This document shows positions 1-9,204 of a stretch of DNA of 44,817 nt, in pieces. The translations under genes and the position numbers were made by a program. The notes under the pieces were generated by a model, which ran no database searches, was not told the origin of the DNA, and saw nothing but the letters and a program-made list of their open reading frames with translations. This DNA comes from a virus: positions 1 through 44,817 of IMG/VR virus record IMGVR_UViG_3300028393_000109. One strand, given 5' to 3'. Position 1 is the first letter of the stretch. Every line of letters begins with the position of its first letter.

Positions 1-662
1 TCGCTAATTACTCCTGTGTCACTTATTCTTACCCCGTAAATTATATTTTTATAGGTCACTTTATAGTATAGATCACCTCCAGTAATTGGATCCGCTATAT
101 TATTAGACGCATATACTATAGTTCCATTGATTAAGTGATTCGATACTATATTTGGTATGTACACATTAAATGATGACTCTATTAATGAGCAATCAATATC
201 GCATCCTGTTGGAGTTTCGGATCCTGAACTACATAATGAAGATTGAACAAGACCTGTTGATATATTACAACTTGTAGACTCTCCGTATTCAGCATAAAAA
301 TATCCAGTGTTTGGACTATACACAGATGCGTTTTTAACACATAAGTTATAATCAATTAAATCAATAACTCTAACATGACCTTGTTGATATTCAGGATCGC
401 TAGGGAAGCTTAATGTATGATCATAACCCCAGCAATCAGTAAATTTAATACTAAATGCTTGACCTGTTTTTACATCAACTAATACTAATTGCTTACAATC
501 TATACATGCAGTGCACTCTATATTATTAAGTAGCAATCCTGATAACTGCTCTCTATATCCTGACTCGAACTTATAAAATCCGTCTGGAGCCTTTACAGTT
601 AGTAACTCGTCTGTATAAACTGCTGTTGCAGTTGAGAATGATGGTGAATCTATATAATACAT
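1..662 (-). CDS. Partial virion-associated protein, C-terminus outside the window
   Basis: An open frame starts at an ATG at 660-662 and runs without a stop to the window edge, giving about 220 residues. It begins MYYIDSPSFSTATAVYTDEL. It is rich in Thr, Ser, Tyr and Asn and has several Cys pairs (CTACIDC, CDIDC). It lies 10 bases downstream of the nozzle gene in the same direction, so it is probably the next tail or virion gene. I recognise no domain. The leader is AT-rich with no Shine-Dalgarno, as elsewhere here. Confidence 0.8.
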   Translation of the reverse strand, partial: MYYIDSPSFSTATAVYTDELLTVKAPDGFYKFESGYREQLSGLLLNNIECTACIDCKQLVLVDVKTGQAFSIKFTDCWGYDHTLSFPSDPEYQQGHVRVIDLIDYNLCVKNASVYSPNTGYFYAEYGESTSCNISTGLVQSSLCSSGSETPTGCDIDCSLIESSFNVYIPNIVSNHLINGTIVYASNNIADPITGGDLYYKVTYKNIIYGVRISDTGVIS

Positions 663-672
663 ATTATTTTAT

Positions 673-3600
673 TTAACAGTTACAGCAAACATCTGTTGCA
701 CTTACATCGCTATAACAAAGACTGATTGAACTTGAATTTCTATAATCCCATATTAAGTAAACATAAGGATAACCTAATGGATTTGAATATGTGAAATCTA
801 CATTGTACATACCTGTACTAGGATTTAATACTGGTGTAACTATAGTAGAACTATTTATTATATCATTTATCTGAGCTTCAGTATATAATGTATCTGTTAT
901 TAAATATCTAAATTTATTATCATTAAATACATAAGTATCTCCAGATAATTTACTTGAATACATTCTTAAGTCTGAGCCATCTACTGGGAACGCACCGTTT
1001 GATGACATACCTGTTTGCGAAGTAAATAATGATATACCATCTGACTCCATAACTATATTATCCGTCAATGTAGGAGACGTAAATGAGTTAAGAGTCCAAT
1101 TATATGAGTTGTGAATAGTTTGATTAACGTATGAATGATTATTAATAACTATTCTAGTAACTGTAACCTCAAAATTATCAGGGCAGTTAGAGGTAAATGA
1201 ATAAGTTGCATCCACAGGTGTTATAGTAACATGTGCGATTGAAGGGAATGCATTATCTTTATAAAAATAAACACTACCTGATTCATTTATTCTTGTATCT
1301 ATAACCCTACTTGATCCATAATCAACTGTTAATCCAGCATACCCCTTAGAGAAATCATAATCAAAAACTACATTTCCTATTGTGTTTCCTAAATCTACAT
1401 CAAACTCAACCTTATCGTTAGCGTCTATTTGAGAGAATATTAATCCACAAGGTTGGTCAGTTTGAGTTACTATTACTGGTCTTTCATTACTAGATAAAAC
1501 AAACTCATCCATATATGGATCATAAGCCATAAGTTTTTGAGTTGTAAAAGAGTTTTTAAACAAATCTCTAAACCATACCTTCATGTTTATATCAGATAGA
1601 ACATCTAGTTGATCGTTAGTGTAAGAACTACCTGTTAGCTTAAGAATAGATGATCTCTTAGCATCTGTCCAAACCATCTCTGATCCCCATGTTGCAAAGC
1701 TTTCTGGATTATGACTTATTCCAAAATTCTCAATCCTAGCTATCTGCGTACCTAAAACCTCTGGTATAGATGTAATTGCACCTCCAGCAGCAGCATCAGA
1801 TAATAAGTTCTTGCCTTGTAAAACATAAGATATCTTATCCTCTTGAAGAGTTAAAATATCAGTCGCTCTTGCGTACAATACCTGTATTGGCCCAAACGAC
1901 TTTTGCAAGTCCTTATAGTTAGCTAATCCAAGATTAAACTCGTTTAACTTGTTTATATTGCTCTCAGCATTGTATACTCCACTATAGGTAATAGATGCGT
2001 ATCTAAGTGTTTGCTTATATTCTTGTTGTGAAACTGCATTTACTCTGCTTCCTAAATACATAGGAGCACCTGTCAATGAGTCATCTATCTTATAACTCTC
2101 AACGCCATTTCCAAAAGTAAAACAGTTAAAGAAACCTAAATTACAAACTGCTGGATCTGTTGTGGTTTGGTTGTGTGGTACATTAATACCTCCTTCAGTA
2201 TTCGGGAATGAACTTCCTTGATGTAAACCGTTTATAATTTGGAAATTCTCGCTTCCTTCATAGAACTTTTCTCCATCTGCATCATTCGGCTCTGTCTCAA
2301 AAACTATAATATTATTAGGTTCTTGAATTTCAACTGTAATACTTGATCCCGATGAGTGACCACCAGCAGCAGGCGTTCCAGATCCAAGACCTATATAAAA
2401 CTCACCATTGTCTCCATGAAAGAACTGAATCTGATTAGTCTTATCAATAGAGATTAATTGTAAAGCGGAAGTATAGTTTATATAAGGTATATACGTATCT
2501 ACAGGATTATTAAATATTGTATGCATGTGAAAGGCATCGTCATCAGTTCCATCATATATTCCACTTGTAAGATCTATCTGATCTCCAATAACATACTCGT
2601 GTAAATTATAATAATCGTTTGAAGCTACAAATGTCTTATCATATAAATATATCCTTCCTCCTCCTGTATGGCCAGAACCAGCTCTTTCGCAAAATAAACG
2701 TATCCTTACTCTACTTCCAGCCTTTATAGGTATTGCTTTATATACACCTACTGTTGATGTTTCTGTATATAAGTTACATATACTAACTCTAGGTACCTGG
2801 GAAAATATATTGTTAGGAGCTGTATATAAAAAATCCCCTATTCTTTGAATAAATGTAGCTTGATCATATAGTGCGTAAAAACTAGAGGGTTTAATCTTCA
2901 TATAAGATCCTTCTGGACTTGTACCACTTCCTAAGTCACCATACAACTTATACTTAAGACCTAAAACCTTGGCCTTTACTAAACTTGTTAGAGGTCCGTT
3001 ACTATCTGTCTTAACTATAATTAAATCGTTCTCTTTTACCTTGCTTCTATTATCTCCTTCTAAGTAAAACCAAATAGCTGCGTTTGAAGGATCTGGATAA
3101 TAAAGATTAGTATATATTGTTTGATAATCTGTCTTAGAAGGTTTTATAACCCACTTATATCTAGTAGCCCAATAAGGAGGGTGTGTACCAGCTGGAATAG
3201 AAGCTCTTAAAAAGTTCTTTGTAATAGATTTTGACTCTGGTATAAATAAAGTATTTGTATTACAAACAAGTGCTGTAGTACTTCTATTATATTCATCCAT
3301 ATACACAATACCTACCTCATAATCTCTATTACTATGTAGACTCCTTTTATTTCCAGCCTTATTAAAAGAGGCTAGAGTATAAACATTCTCAAGATACTCA
3401 TAAGCTAGTAATGATGGATCGGATATGTTTCTATATACTACTGCTGGAATTTGTATTTTAATTATATTTGTTCCTGGAGTAACTGGCTCTATTACAAATC
3501 CTTCACCTAAATTATTTACACCGCTACTATATTTTTCCCATCCAGATTTAGCTAACATTGAACAGTTAAAGTAATCCGTAACAGAGAAACCATCATTACA

Positions 3601-5004
3601 ATGAGACATACCTAACGGTGGGTTAGATGTGATAAGTTTTCTAAATTGATCACTTGAAGCTAAATCTGCAACGTTTAGATAATCTTGCTGAAGATTAAAT
3701 AATAATGTATAACTAAAATTATTTAATGGAGCTGAAGCATCTTCATAACCACCACCCTGAAATGATACATGTTGTAGGTTAAAATTTATTAATAATGAGC
3801 TTCCTTGTTTCAATAAAGGATTAGATCCAAAATCTATAGAATATAATGTGTGGTCTATATTTATAGTTGATCCACTTATATTATATGGTGCATTTATTGA
3901 TGTTGTTAATAAGTTCTTATAATCTATATTTTCAGATATTAAATCTAAATTGTATTTTATAGCTATAGGCTTATCATTATCATCATGTATGTTATAACCA
4001 TCAATATAATTTCCATACATTATCCTATTACCCATTGTTGTTTGGGATTTAGCTATATGTGGAACATTATCGTATAGTCTTAATAGTTCACTCTCTGGAA
4101 GAGTTGTATATATTTTTTTATTGTCAAAAAGTATGCTTTGAGTAGAGTTATTACCCCATCCCTGTTCATTTTTTATGTACTTCTCTACTATGTTAACTAT
4201 ATTTCCATCTGAAAATTTAAAACATAAATCAATACCAATAACATTAGAGTCTCCAGTATTAAACGTTACGTTGGCAGCGTTAAATATATTCTCCATTCCA
4301 GAATTATCATATGTAGAATAGTTTAATTTAAACTGCCCTGGCTCAAAAGCAACATCTGTAAACTGAGATAATGCACTATACTCGTTATCCTTATACTTGT
4401 ATCTGTACGCGAATGAAATAAAAACATTCTCTATAAAGTTCTCTCCTCCAGATATACTAACCATCTGAACTTTAGGAGCCTCTAGTGGAGGAGCTACAAT
4501 TACATTAACATCTTCAACAGTTATTATATCAACACCAGATACTGGAGGATAATAAGTTCTAGCTATATTTATCTTTCTTGGAGGGTTTAAATTATCAGTC
4601 CAAAATAAATATTTATCAATAAGATTTATACCAGTTATAAGATAATCACTATTAAAATTTAATACAGTAGTAGATATAACATGGTATAATAAAAGAGATG
4701 TTTCAGTATTATAAGAAACAATCATGTCAACTACTCCAGGATCTGTTACAAACCAAAATATAGTTTCTCTGTCTCCAGATTCATAAGCACCTATACATAA
4801 TGCATTAGTACTTAATAGATTACCTTCATATCTTAGCTGAGCTAAAAGTATATTTCCTTTAGTATTTTCTATTACTCCTACGCTATTATCTTCAGTAGAA
4901 CCTAATCTTATATTCATGGCATCGATATACTCTCCCTCAGGAAGTAATCTTTTGTCATAAGACTTATTCATTCTACCTTTTACAAAACTTACTCTTGAAT
5001 CCAT
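673..5004 (-). CDS. Large tail nozzle / stabilisation protein, crAss-like type
   Basis: A 1443-residue protein. The N-terminus (VKGRMNKSYDKRLLPEGEY, then DAMNIRLGS and VIENTKGN) resembles the large tail stabilisation or muzzle proteins of crAss-like phages, functional relatives of P22 gp10 and T7 gp12. Those form the distal tail tube that gates DNA exit. The body is beta-rich with many aromatic and Ser/Thr/Asn residues, as expected of a beta-propeller tail protein. It follows two connector genes with gaps of 3 bases. The C-terminus ends in a Cys cluster (CCNC). The exact family is inferred from N-terminal pattern, size and position; another large tail hub protein is the main alternative. Confidence 0.75.
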   Translation of the reverse strand: MDSRVSFVKGRMNKSYDKRLLPEGEYIDAMNIRLGSTEDNSVGVIENTKGNILLAQLRYEGNLLSTNALCIGAYESGDRETIFWFVTDPGVVDMIVSYNTETSLLLYHVISTTVLNFNSDYLITGINLIDKYLFWTDNLNPPRKINIARTYYPPVSGVDIITVEDVNVIVAPPLEAPKVQMVSISGGENFIENVFISFAYRYKYKDNEYSALSQFTDVAFEPGQFKLNYSTYDNSGMENIFNAANVTFNTGDSNVIGIDLCFKFSDGNIVNIVEKYIKNEQGWGNNSTQSILFDNKKIYTTLPESELLRLYDNVPHIAKSQTTMGNRIMYGNYIDGYNIHDDNDKPIAIKYNLDLISENIDYKNLLTTSINAPYNISGSTINIDHTLYSIDFGSNPLLKQGSSLLINFNLQHVSFQGGGYEDASAPLNNFSYTLLFNLQQDYLNVADLASSDQFRKLITSNPPLGMSHCNDGFSVTDYFNCSMLAKSGWEKYSSGVNNLGEGFVIEPVTPGTNIIKIQIPAVVYRNISDPSLLAYEYLENVYTLASFNKAGNKRSLHSNRDYEVGIVYMDEYNRSTTALVCNTNTLFIPESKSITKNFLRASIPAGTHPPYWATRYKWVIKPSKTDYQTIYTNLYYPDPSNAAIWFYLEGDNRSKVKENDLIIVKTDSNGPLTSLVKAKVLGLKYKLYGDLGSGTSPEGSYMKIKPSSFYALYDQATFIQRIGDFLYTAPNNIFSQVPRVSICNLYTETSTVGVYKAIPIKAGSRVRIRLFCERAGSGHTGGGRIYLYDKTFVASNDYYNLHEYVIGDQIDLTSGIYDGTDDDAFHMHTIFNNPVDTYIPYINYTSALQLISIDKTNQIQFFHGDNGEFYIGLGSGTPAAGGHSSGSSITVEIQEPNNIIVFETEPNDADGEKFYEGSENFQIINGLHQGSSFPNTEGGINVPHNQTTTDPAVCNLGFFNCFTFGNGVESYKIDDSLTGAPMYLGSRVNAVSQQEYKQTLRYASITYSGVYNAESNINKLNEFNLGLANYKDLQKSFGPIQVLYARATDILTLQEDKISYVLQGKNLLSDAAAGGAITSIPEVLGTQIARIENFGISHNPESFATWGSEMVWTDAKRSSILKLTGSSYTNDQLDVLSDINMKVWFRDLFKNSFTTQKLMAYDPYMDEFVLSSNERPVIVTQTDQPCGLIFSQIDANDKVEFDVDLGNTIGNVVFDYDFSKGYAGLTVDYGSSRVIDTRINESGSVYFYKDNAFPSIAHVTITPVDATYSFTSNCPDNFEVTVTRIVINNHSYVNQTIHNSYNWTLNSFTSPTLTDNIVMESDGISLFTSQTGMSSNGAFPVDGSDLRMYSSKLSGDTYVFNDNKFRYLITDTLYTEAQINDIINSSTIVTPVLNPSTGMYNVDFTYSNPLGYPYVYLIWDYRNSSSISLCYSDVSATDVCCNC

Positions 5005-5007
5005 AAA

Positions 5008-5925
5008 TTACTTAATCATTTTGTCTTTACCTCTCAAGTTCATTAATAATCTTCCTGGATGTAAGTTACTAAGTCTTATTTTCGCGTTTCTTAATAATGC
5101 AGTCTTTTCTTTTTTGGCTCTAGCAACAACATATTCTTGCACTCCAAGCTTATTGTTTAGTATGGCCCATTTAATATAAGAATAAAGAAACTCTTCTGCA
5201 AGTTTGTTTATCTTTACATCTGCATCGTTTCCTCCCTCCATACCATCAGATATGTATTCTAATATACATAACTCTCCAGCCATTGTAGAACTGAAATTAA
5301 TCACTCCTGAGGCCTTATCTATCTTGTAGGTAGGGTTTACATTAGCTGTCTCTGTATTAAGCCCGTATCGCTTTCCTATTGGGTATTGGAAGTACCATAT
5401 ATTATCTAAGTTCCAACCTTCTTTTCCAGCGTATAAACCAGAACCTAAATAAATACTTGTTCCTTGTTTAAATATTCTATCATAGTCCAACATAGACATT
5501 CCTTCCAGAACATTTCCTTCTTGATCGAATAAAACATTACAATCGTTATCTTGAAGATATGAGTTACTGCTAAGTGCTTGAATGTTCTCTGATAATGGTC
5601 TAAGTACACCATCCATGTATAGTGACATTCTTACATAATTAACATAGTCTGGAGGTAGAATGAATTTAAGATCATCACACACACTTATTTCAAGAACTTT
5701 AATTTCTTTTAAAGCATCATAATTAATCTCTTGTATTCCACGCTTTGCATGAAACAATACATTATACTTCTCTACATTATTAATTAACTTATCATTACCA
5801 ACATACATAAGTATGAAGTTATTAACTACATCATTTAATGAAACGTATTGGTAAGAACCCCAGTTCTCATCATTTGGAACTACATCACTATTGTTATAGT
5901 ATTGGTAGCCAGTTAAATATGCCAT
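5008..5925 (-). CDS. Head-tail connector / ring protein
   Basis: A 305-residue protein between another connector candidate and the nozzle gene, 3 bases from each. The middle is beta-rich. The C-terminus is helical and basic (VARAKKEKTALLRNAKIRLS, then LHPGRLLMNLRGKDK), a pattern of crAss-like ring or adaptor proteins that stack under the portal. It has no signal peptide or membrane segment. The role is inferred mainly from position; T7 gp11-like or P22 gp4-like adaptors are the functional analogues. Confidence 0.65.
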   Translation of the reverse strand: MAYLTGYQYYNNSDVVPNDENWGSYQYVSLNDVVNNFILMYVGNDKLINNVEKYNVLFHAKRGIQEINYDALKEIKVLEISVCDDLKFILPPDYVNYVRMSLYMDGVLRPLSENIQALSSNSYLQDNDCNVLFDQEGNVLEGMSMLDYDRIFKQGTSIYLGSGLYAGKEGWNLDNIWYFQYPIGKRYGLNTETANVNPTYKIDKASGVINFSSTMAGELCILEYISDGMEGGNDADVKINKLAEEFLYSYIKWAILNNKLGVQEYVVARAKKEKTALLRNAKIRLSNLHPGRLLMNLRGKDKMIK

Positions 5926-5928
5926 ATC

Positions 5929-6621
5929 TTATCCTTCTAATTGTTGTTCTTTAGCTTCTAATCCAGCACCAAGGTTAACAACCTCAGGCTCTCTAATAGA
6001 CATTCCAGCGTATTCAAGTATTTTATTTACCAATGATGGTTCGTCTTGGTAAGGTAACTCGAAATCTTGATAATCTAAAGCAGACTGATCAAACACTGGC
6101 TCACCAGCTGTAATATTTACATAGGTCCACTTTGGATCCTTAGGAAGTCTTAAATACTGAGATGATACTCCAGTTATAATAGTGGTAGGGTAAACTGTAA
6201 TAGTTTGTCCATTAAGTACGTAAGCTGGGTTGTATATATTTGGAGCTGTTAGATTTGACTGTAAAAGATAAAGAACCTTTTCTCCAGATACCTTACCAAC
6301 CTCTTTGTTATTATATCTAACCGTGTTCAAGTAATAATAATCAGACGGCATTGAGAAGTCAGAGTTAGTTAAATGAGTTAAATTCGCTATAGTAGAGAAC
6401 TTATCTATTATAAGGTCTAATTTCTTAACTATGTCTGCATAACCACTATTAGATGCTCTTGCATTTTGCTTGGTAATCCATAGGTTATATTTGAAAATAT
6501 AATCCTCAAACAAATCAAGTTGTGCTTGTTTGGCATAAAGATTAAAATCCTCAGGTGTAATATACCCGAAGTTATTTTTGTTAGCAACAGCCATTACGGT
6601 GCTTCTCACTGAATTTATCAT
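5929..6621 (-). CDS. Connector / ring protein, first gene of the tail block
   Basis: A 230-residue protein with a helical N-terminus (YITPEDFNLYAKQAQLDLFE) and a beta-rich centre. This matches the small adaptor proteins that bind the portal ring in podoviruses. It is the first gene after the head block and the plus-strand insertion at 6717-6917. A minus-strand -7 box (TATCTTTG, 6637-6644) lies 16 bases upstream of its ATG, so it can start a transcript covering the connectors and nozzle. Function is inferred from size and gene order. Confidence 0.6.
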   Translation of the reverse strand: MINSVRSTVMAVANKNNFGYITPEDFNLYAKQAQLDLFEDYIFKYNLWITKQNARASNSGYADIVKKLDLIIDKFSTIANLTHLTNSDFSMPSDYYYLNTVRYNNKEVGKVSGEKVLYLLQSNLTAPNIYNPAYVLNGQTITVYPTTIITGVSSQYLRLPKDPKWTYVNITAGEPVFDQSALDYQDFELPYQDEPSLVNKILEYAGMSIREPEVVNLGAGLEAKEQQLEG

Positions 6622-6636
6622 CTACAAAACTTTTTA

Positions 6637-6644
6637 CAAAGATA
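6637..6644 (-). promoter_or_regulatory. -7 box for the connector-nozzle block
   Basis: On the minus strand this reads TATCTTTG, a full match to the Bacteroidota -7 element TAnnTTTG, 16 bases before the ATG at 6621. No convincing TTTG -33 element is visible at the usual distance. Confidence 0.5.
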
Positions 6645-6690
6645 ACAAAAAAAAAGCACTCCGATTTACGTGATGTATTGTTTTAAATAT

Positions 6691-6698
6691 TATATTTG
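6691..6698 (+). promoter_or_regulatory. -7 box of the plus-strand moron-like gene
   Basis: TATATTTG, a full match to TAnnTTTG, 18 bases before the ATG at 6717. The -33 region is weak. It gives the lone plus-strand gene its own start. Confidence 0.55.
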
Positions 6699-6716
6699 TC
6701 AAAATAAAATTATATT

Positions 6717-6917
6717 ATGAAAATTGATTTTTATTGGAATGGAAGTTTTGTTGGTGTGGAGTACAGTATTATGATAGATGATGATGAAATTTTTTTAGGT
6801 GAATATGGTTTATCAGAAAACGAAGCAAAATTAAAGTCAATTAATATACTTAAGAATAATTTTAATATTGATTACGAATTAAACGATATATGGTTTAAGT
6901 TTGGAGGAAAACTTTAA
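6717..6917 (+). CDS. Moron-like small acidic protein on the opposite strand
   Basis: A 66-residue protein (MKIDFYWNGSFVGVEYSIMI) with Asp/Glu runs and a compact alpha/beta look; family not recognised. It lies alone on the plus strand inside the late minus-strand operon. It has its own -7 box upstream and a strong hairpin terminator 9 bases after the stop. This promoter-gene-terminator unit is the classic layout of a moron. The function is unknown; no membrane segment is visible. Confidence 0.7.
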   Translation: MKIDFYWNGSFVGVEYSIMIDDDEIFLGEYGLSENEAKLKSINILKNNFNIDYELNDIWFKFGGKL

Positions 6918-6926
6918 AATAAAAAA

Positions 6927-6944
6927 GGGAGCTAATTAGCTCCC
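6927..6944. terminator. Bidirectional palindromic terminator
   Basis: GGGAGCTAATTAGCTCCC is a perfect 18-base palindrome with an A-run before it and a T-rich stretch after it. It sits between the convergent ends of the plus-strand gene (6917) and the minus-strand gene (6952), so it can stop both transcripts. Confidence 0.8.
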
Positions 6945-6951
6945 TTGTTAT

Positions 6952-7698
6952 TTACATCTTGTTCTCAAGTAATCTTAAGACCTCAAGACCTTCATCACTT
7001 TGCATAAATGATGATACTATGTAGATATAATTCTCTCCATAAGGAACTGTTAATAGTTTCTTTTTGTTCTGTGGAAGATTAAAGTAAACGTCTTTGTTTT
7101 TATTTTTCATTACAAGTAAACCTGAATCGAAGAATTTAACACACTTGTTCTGTAACTCAAGCATTGGATCGTTAAGCATCTCTAAGAAGCTTGAAGGGTG
7201 ATTCTTGGCATAAACTAATACATCACGCTTTAACTCTACTGTAGTCATCTTATCAATCTTAGCTCCAAGTAAAACACGAGCGACTGACTCAAGCATTTCT
7301 AATGGTAAATCTCTTGCTGCAATCTGAGCATCTAATGAATAATTTAAAATATCCATATCGCTAAAAGCATCCTTCTCAGTATTAACCTCTTCAAAAGTTG
7401 ATCCGTACTCTGGATGAATTTCCAAGAATTTCTGTAATACTGGGTTTGTTCTAGGTACATGTAGTGCACCATCTATAAACGTAATAGGTTCTAAGATAGC
7501 GTTACCATCCTGCTCATCTTCGAAAGGAGTCTGTTGGTTTCTTGCATATCTCAAAGCTCTGTTTTGTTTTTTATCCTCATCAAAATAGTATAGAGGAGAT
7601 CTGTTTGAATTGCGTGAAGCAATCATGTAGCTAAGAGGAGCTACTCCGTTTTTTAAAATGTAAGTCTTGTCCACTAATGGAGATTCTGTTTTTTTCAT
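6952..7698 (-). CDS. Unrecognised virion-region protein after the capsid gene
   Basis: A 248-residue, mostly helical, charged protein. The N-terminus is MKKTESPLVDKTYILKNGVA; the middle contains FIDGALHVPRTNPVLQKFLE. It lies directly downstream of the major capsid gene, separated from it by a strong hairpin. That position suggests a head-completion, decoration or internal virion protein, but no domain is recognised. The leader before ATG (ATATCAAATG) resembles those of scaffold and groEL. Confidence 0.55.
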   Translation of the reverse strand: MKKTESPLVDKTYILKNGVAPLSYMIASRNSNRSPLYYFDEDKKQNRALRYARNQQTPFEDEQDGNAILEPITFIDGALHVPRTNPVLQKFLEIHPEYGSTFEEVNTEKDAFSDMDILNYSLDAQIAARDLPLEMLESVARVLLGAKIDKMTTVELKRDVLVYAKNHPSSFLEMLNDPMLELQNKCVKFFDSGLLVMKNKNKDVYFNLPQNKKKLLTVPYGENYIYIVSSFMQSDEGLEVLRLLENKM

Positions 7699-7726
7699 TT
7701 GATATAATTTTAATTTATTAAAAATA

Positions 7727-7754
7727 GACAGAGGGACATCGATGTCCCTCTGTC
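7727..7754 (-). terminator. Strong hairpin terminator after the capsid gene
   Basis: A perfect 28-base palindrome whose arm is GACAGAGGGACATC (14 pairs, no fixed loop). On the minus strand it is followed by TATTTTTAAT. It lies 16 bases after the capsid stop codon. It can end or thin transcription after the capsid gene, and can also protect the 3' end of a very abundant mRNA. Confidence 0.8.
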
Positions 7755-7770
7755 ATATTATTGTTTATTC

Positions 7771-9186
7771 TTATCCTTTAAATAAGAAGAAGTTATTAGC
7801 ACCTAATGTACATAACGCTCTTTCAGACAAGAAGTGAACCTCCATTGCATCTAAAGAAGATGTTACAGCACCACCAGCAGATCCAGTGATCCATGTTTTG
7901 TAACGTCTGTCTTCAGTTTCAGAAGCACGGTATCTTACGTGTAAGAATGGTCGTTTAGCATTTTTACCTAAAACTTGGTCGTAAACTGTAGTAGATCCAG
8001 CTGGAACTAATACTCCGTTTACAGCACCTCCAACAACACCACCTCTTAAAGCAGCATCGTTTAAGTATTTCCAGTCTGTTTTGTAGAAATCGTAACCTCT
8101 ACGGAAACCTGTAAATCCTAAGTTCAAAGCCATTTGCTCATCGTTATCAAATAAACCATAAGATGTACCACCAGCTCCATAAGAGTTTTGATGAGCCAAC
8201 ATGTCATTGATGTCGTTAGAGAACTGACGGTTCAAGAAGATAGCATTTTCTTCGATAGCTCCTTGTTTGTCTAAACGTTGGATGATAGTATCAAAGTCAC
8301 CTAAAGTGCTTGGGTTACCACCTGACCATACGTTACCTCTTTTGTTTACTACATAGAATAAACCTTCAGTACCTTTAGCATTAGCAATAGCTCCAGATCC
8401 AGCCTCAGCAGGAACTCCTTCAACCATAGCCATCTCTAAGTAATCCTCAAATCTCAAACGAGTTTCGTGCTCAGACTTGATATACCATAAGTAACCAGTT
8501 GCTCTATTTTCAGTAGTAACTTCAACCCATCCGATTTGTGCCATATCTGATCCAGATACTGCATATTTATCTTTGATGATGATTGGAGAGTTTTCGAAGA
8601 TCTCATCAGAAGCCTCTAATGATTCAACCATACCTTCAGTTCCTTTTTTAAATTCAGAACCGTAAACAAATGCAGTAATAGTAGCTCCTGATCCAGCGTT
8701 ACCAAACATTTGACCAGCAGCCTCGTAATAAGATACATGGAAAGTACCAGCAACATAATCAACTTCAGTAATAATACCTTTGTTAGAATTAGCAGCAGTT
8801 TGATTAGATGATAAGAAAACTGTCTGACCTACTCTGAAAGCAATACCAGTTGTAGAGGTAGTGGCAGGATTTAATGTATCATGTACTGTGATAATAGCAG
8901 TACCGTCTCCAACAATAGCGGAAGATGAACAGTTAACATATTTAGTGTGTAAACGTCCTTGTTCTGCCCATTTGATAAGGTCAGAGTTAGACGGCATTTC
9001 AGCTCCAACGATTCTTAAGAAAGAAGCGATAGAACGATTTCCGTAACGTTCAAACTCTTTCTCATAAGTATCTGGAAGATACTGATTCAAGAAGTTGAAG
9101 TTAGTGATGTAATTTGATGCTAAGGTTTTCTTCTCAGCACTTGGTTGTAATTCGAACCCAGGGGTTGATAAAACTGATCCAGCCAT
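7771..9186 (-). CDS. Major capsid protein (predicted, HK97-fold expected)
   Basis: A 471-residue protein right after a scaffold-like gene and portal in a TerL-portal-scaffold-capsid order, which fixes its role better than its sequence does. The length fits the ~470-500 residues of crAss-like capsid proteins. The sequence is rich in Gly, Ala, Ser and Thr and has GNRSIASFLRIVGAEMPSNS near the N-terminus. Base composition is visibly more GC-rich than in neighbours, as expected for a highly translated gene. The leader is an A-rich run (AAAACAAAAACAAAATG), a strong start context in Flavobacteria. A large hairpin follows the stop. Confidence 0.8.
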   Translation of the reverse strand: MAGSVLSTPGFELQPSAEKKTLASNYITNFNFLNQYLPDTYEKEFERYGNRSIASFLRIVGAEMPSNSDLIKWAEQGRLHTKYVNCSSSAIVGDGTAIITVHDTLNPATTSTTGIAFRVGQTVFLSSNQTAANSNKGIITEVDYVAGTFHVSYYEAAGQMFGNAGSGATITAFVYGSEFKKGTEGMVESLEASDEIFENSPIIIKDKYAVSGSDMAQIGWVEVTTENRATGYLWYIKSEHETRLRFEDYLEMAMVEGVPAEAGSGAIANAKGTEGLFYVVNKRGNVWSGGNPSTLGDFDTIIQRLDKQGAIEENAIFLNRQFSNDINDMLAHQNSYGAGGTSYGLFDNDEQMALNLGFTGFRRGYDFYKTDWKYLNDAALRGGVVGGAVNGVLVPAGSTTVYDQVLGKNAKRPFLHVRYRASETEDRRYKTWITGSAGGAVTSSLDAMEVHFLSERALCTLGANNFFLFKG

Positions 9187-9204
9187 TTTGTTTTTGTTTT
9201 AAAA

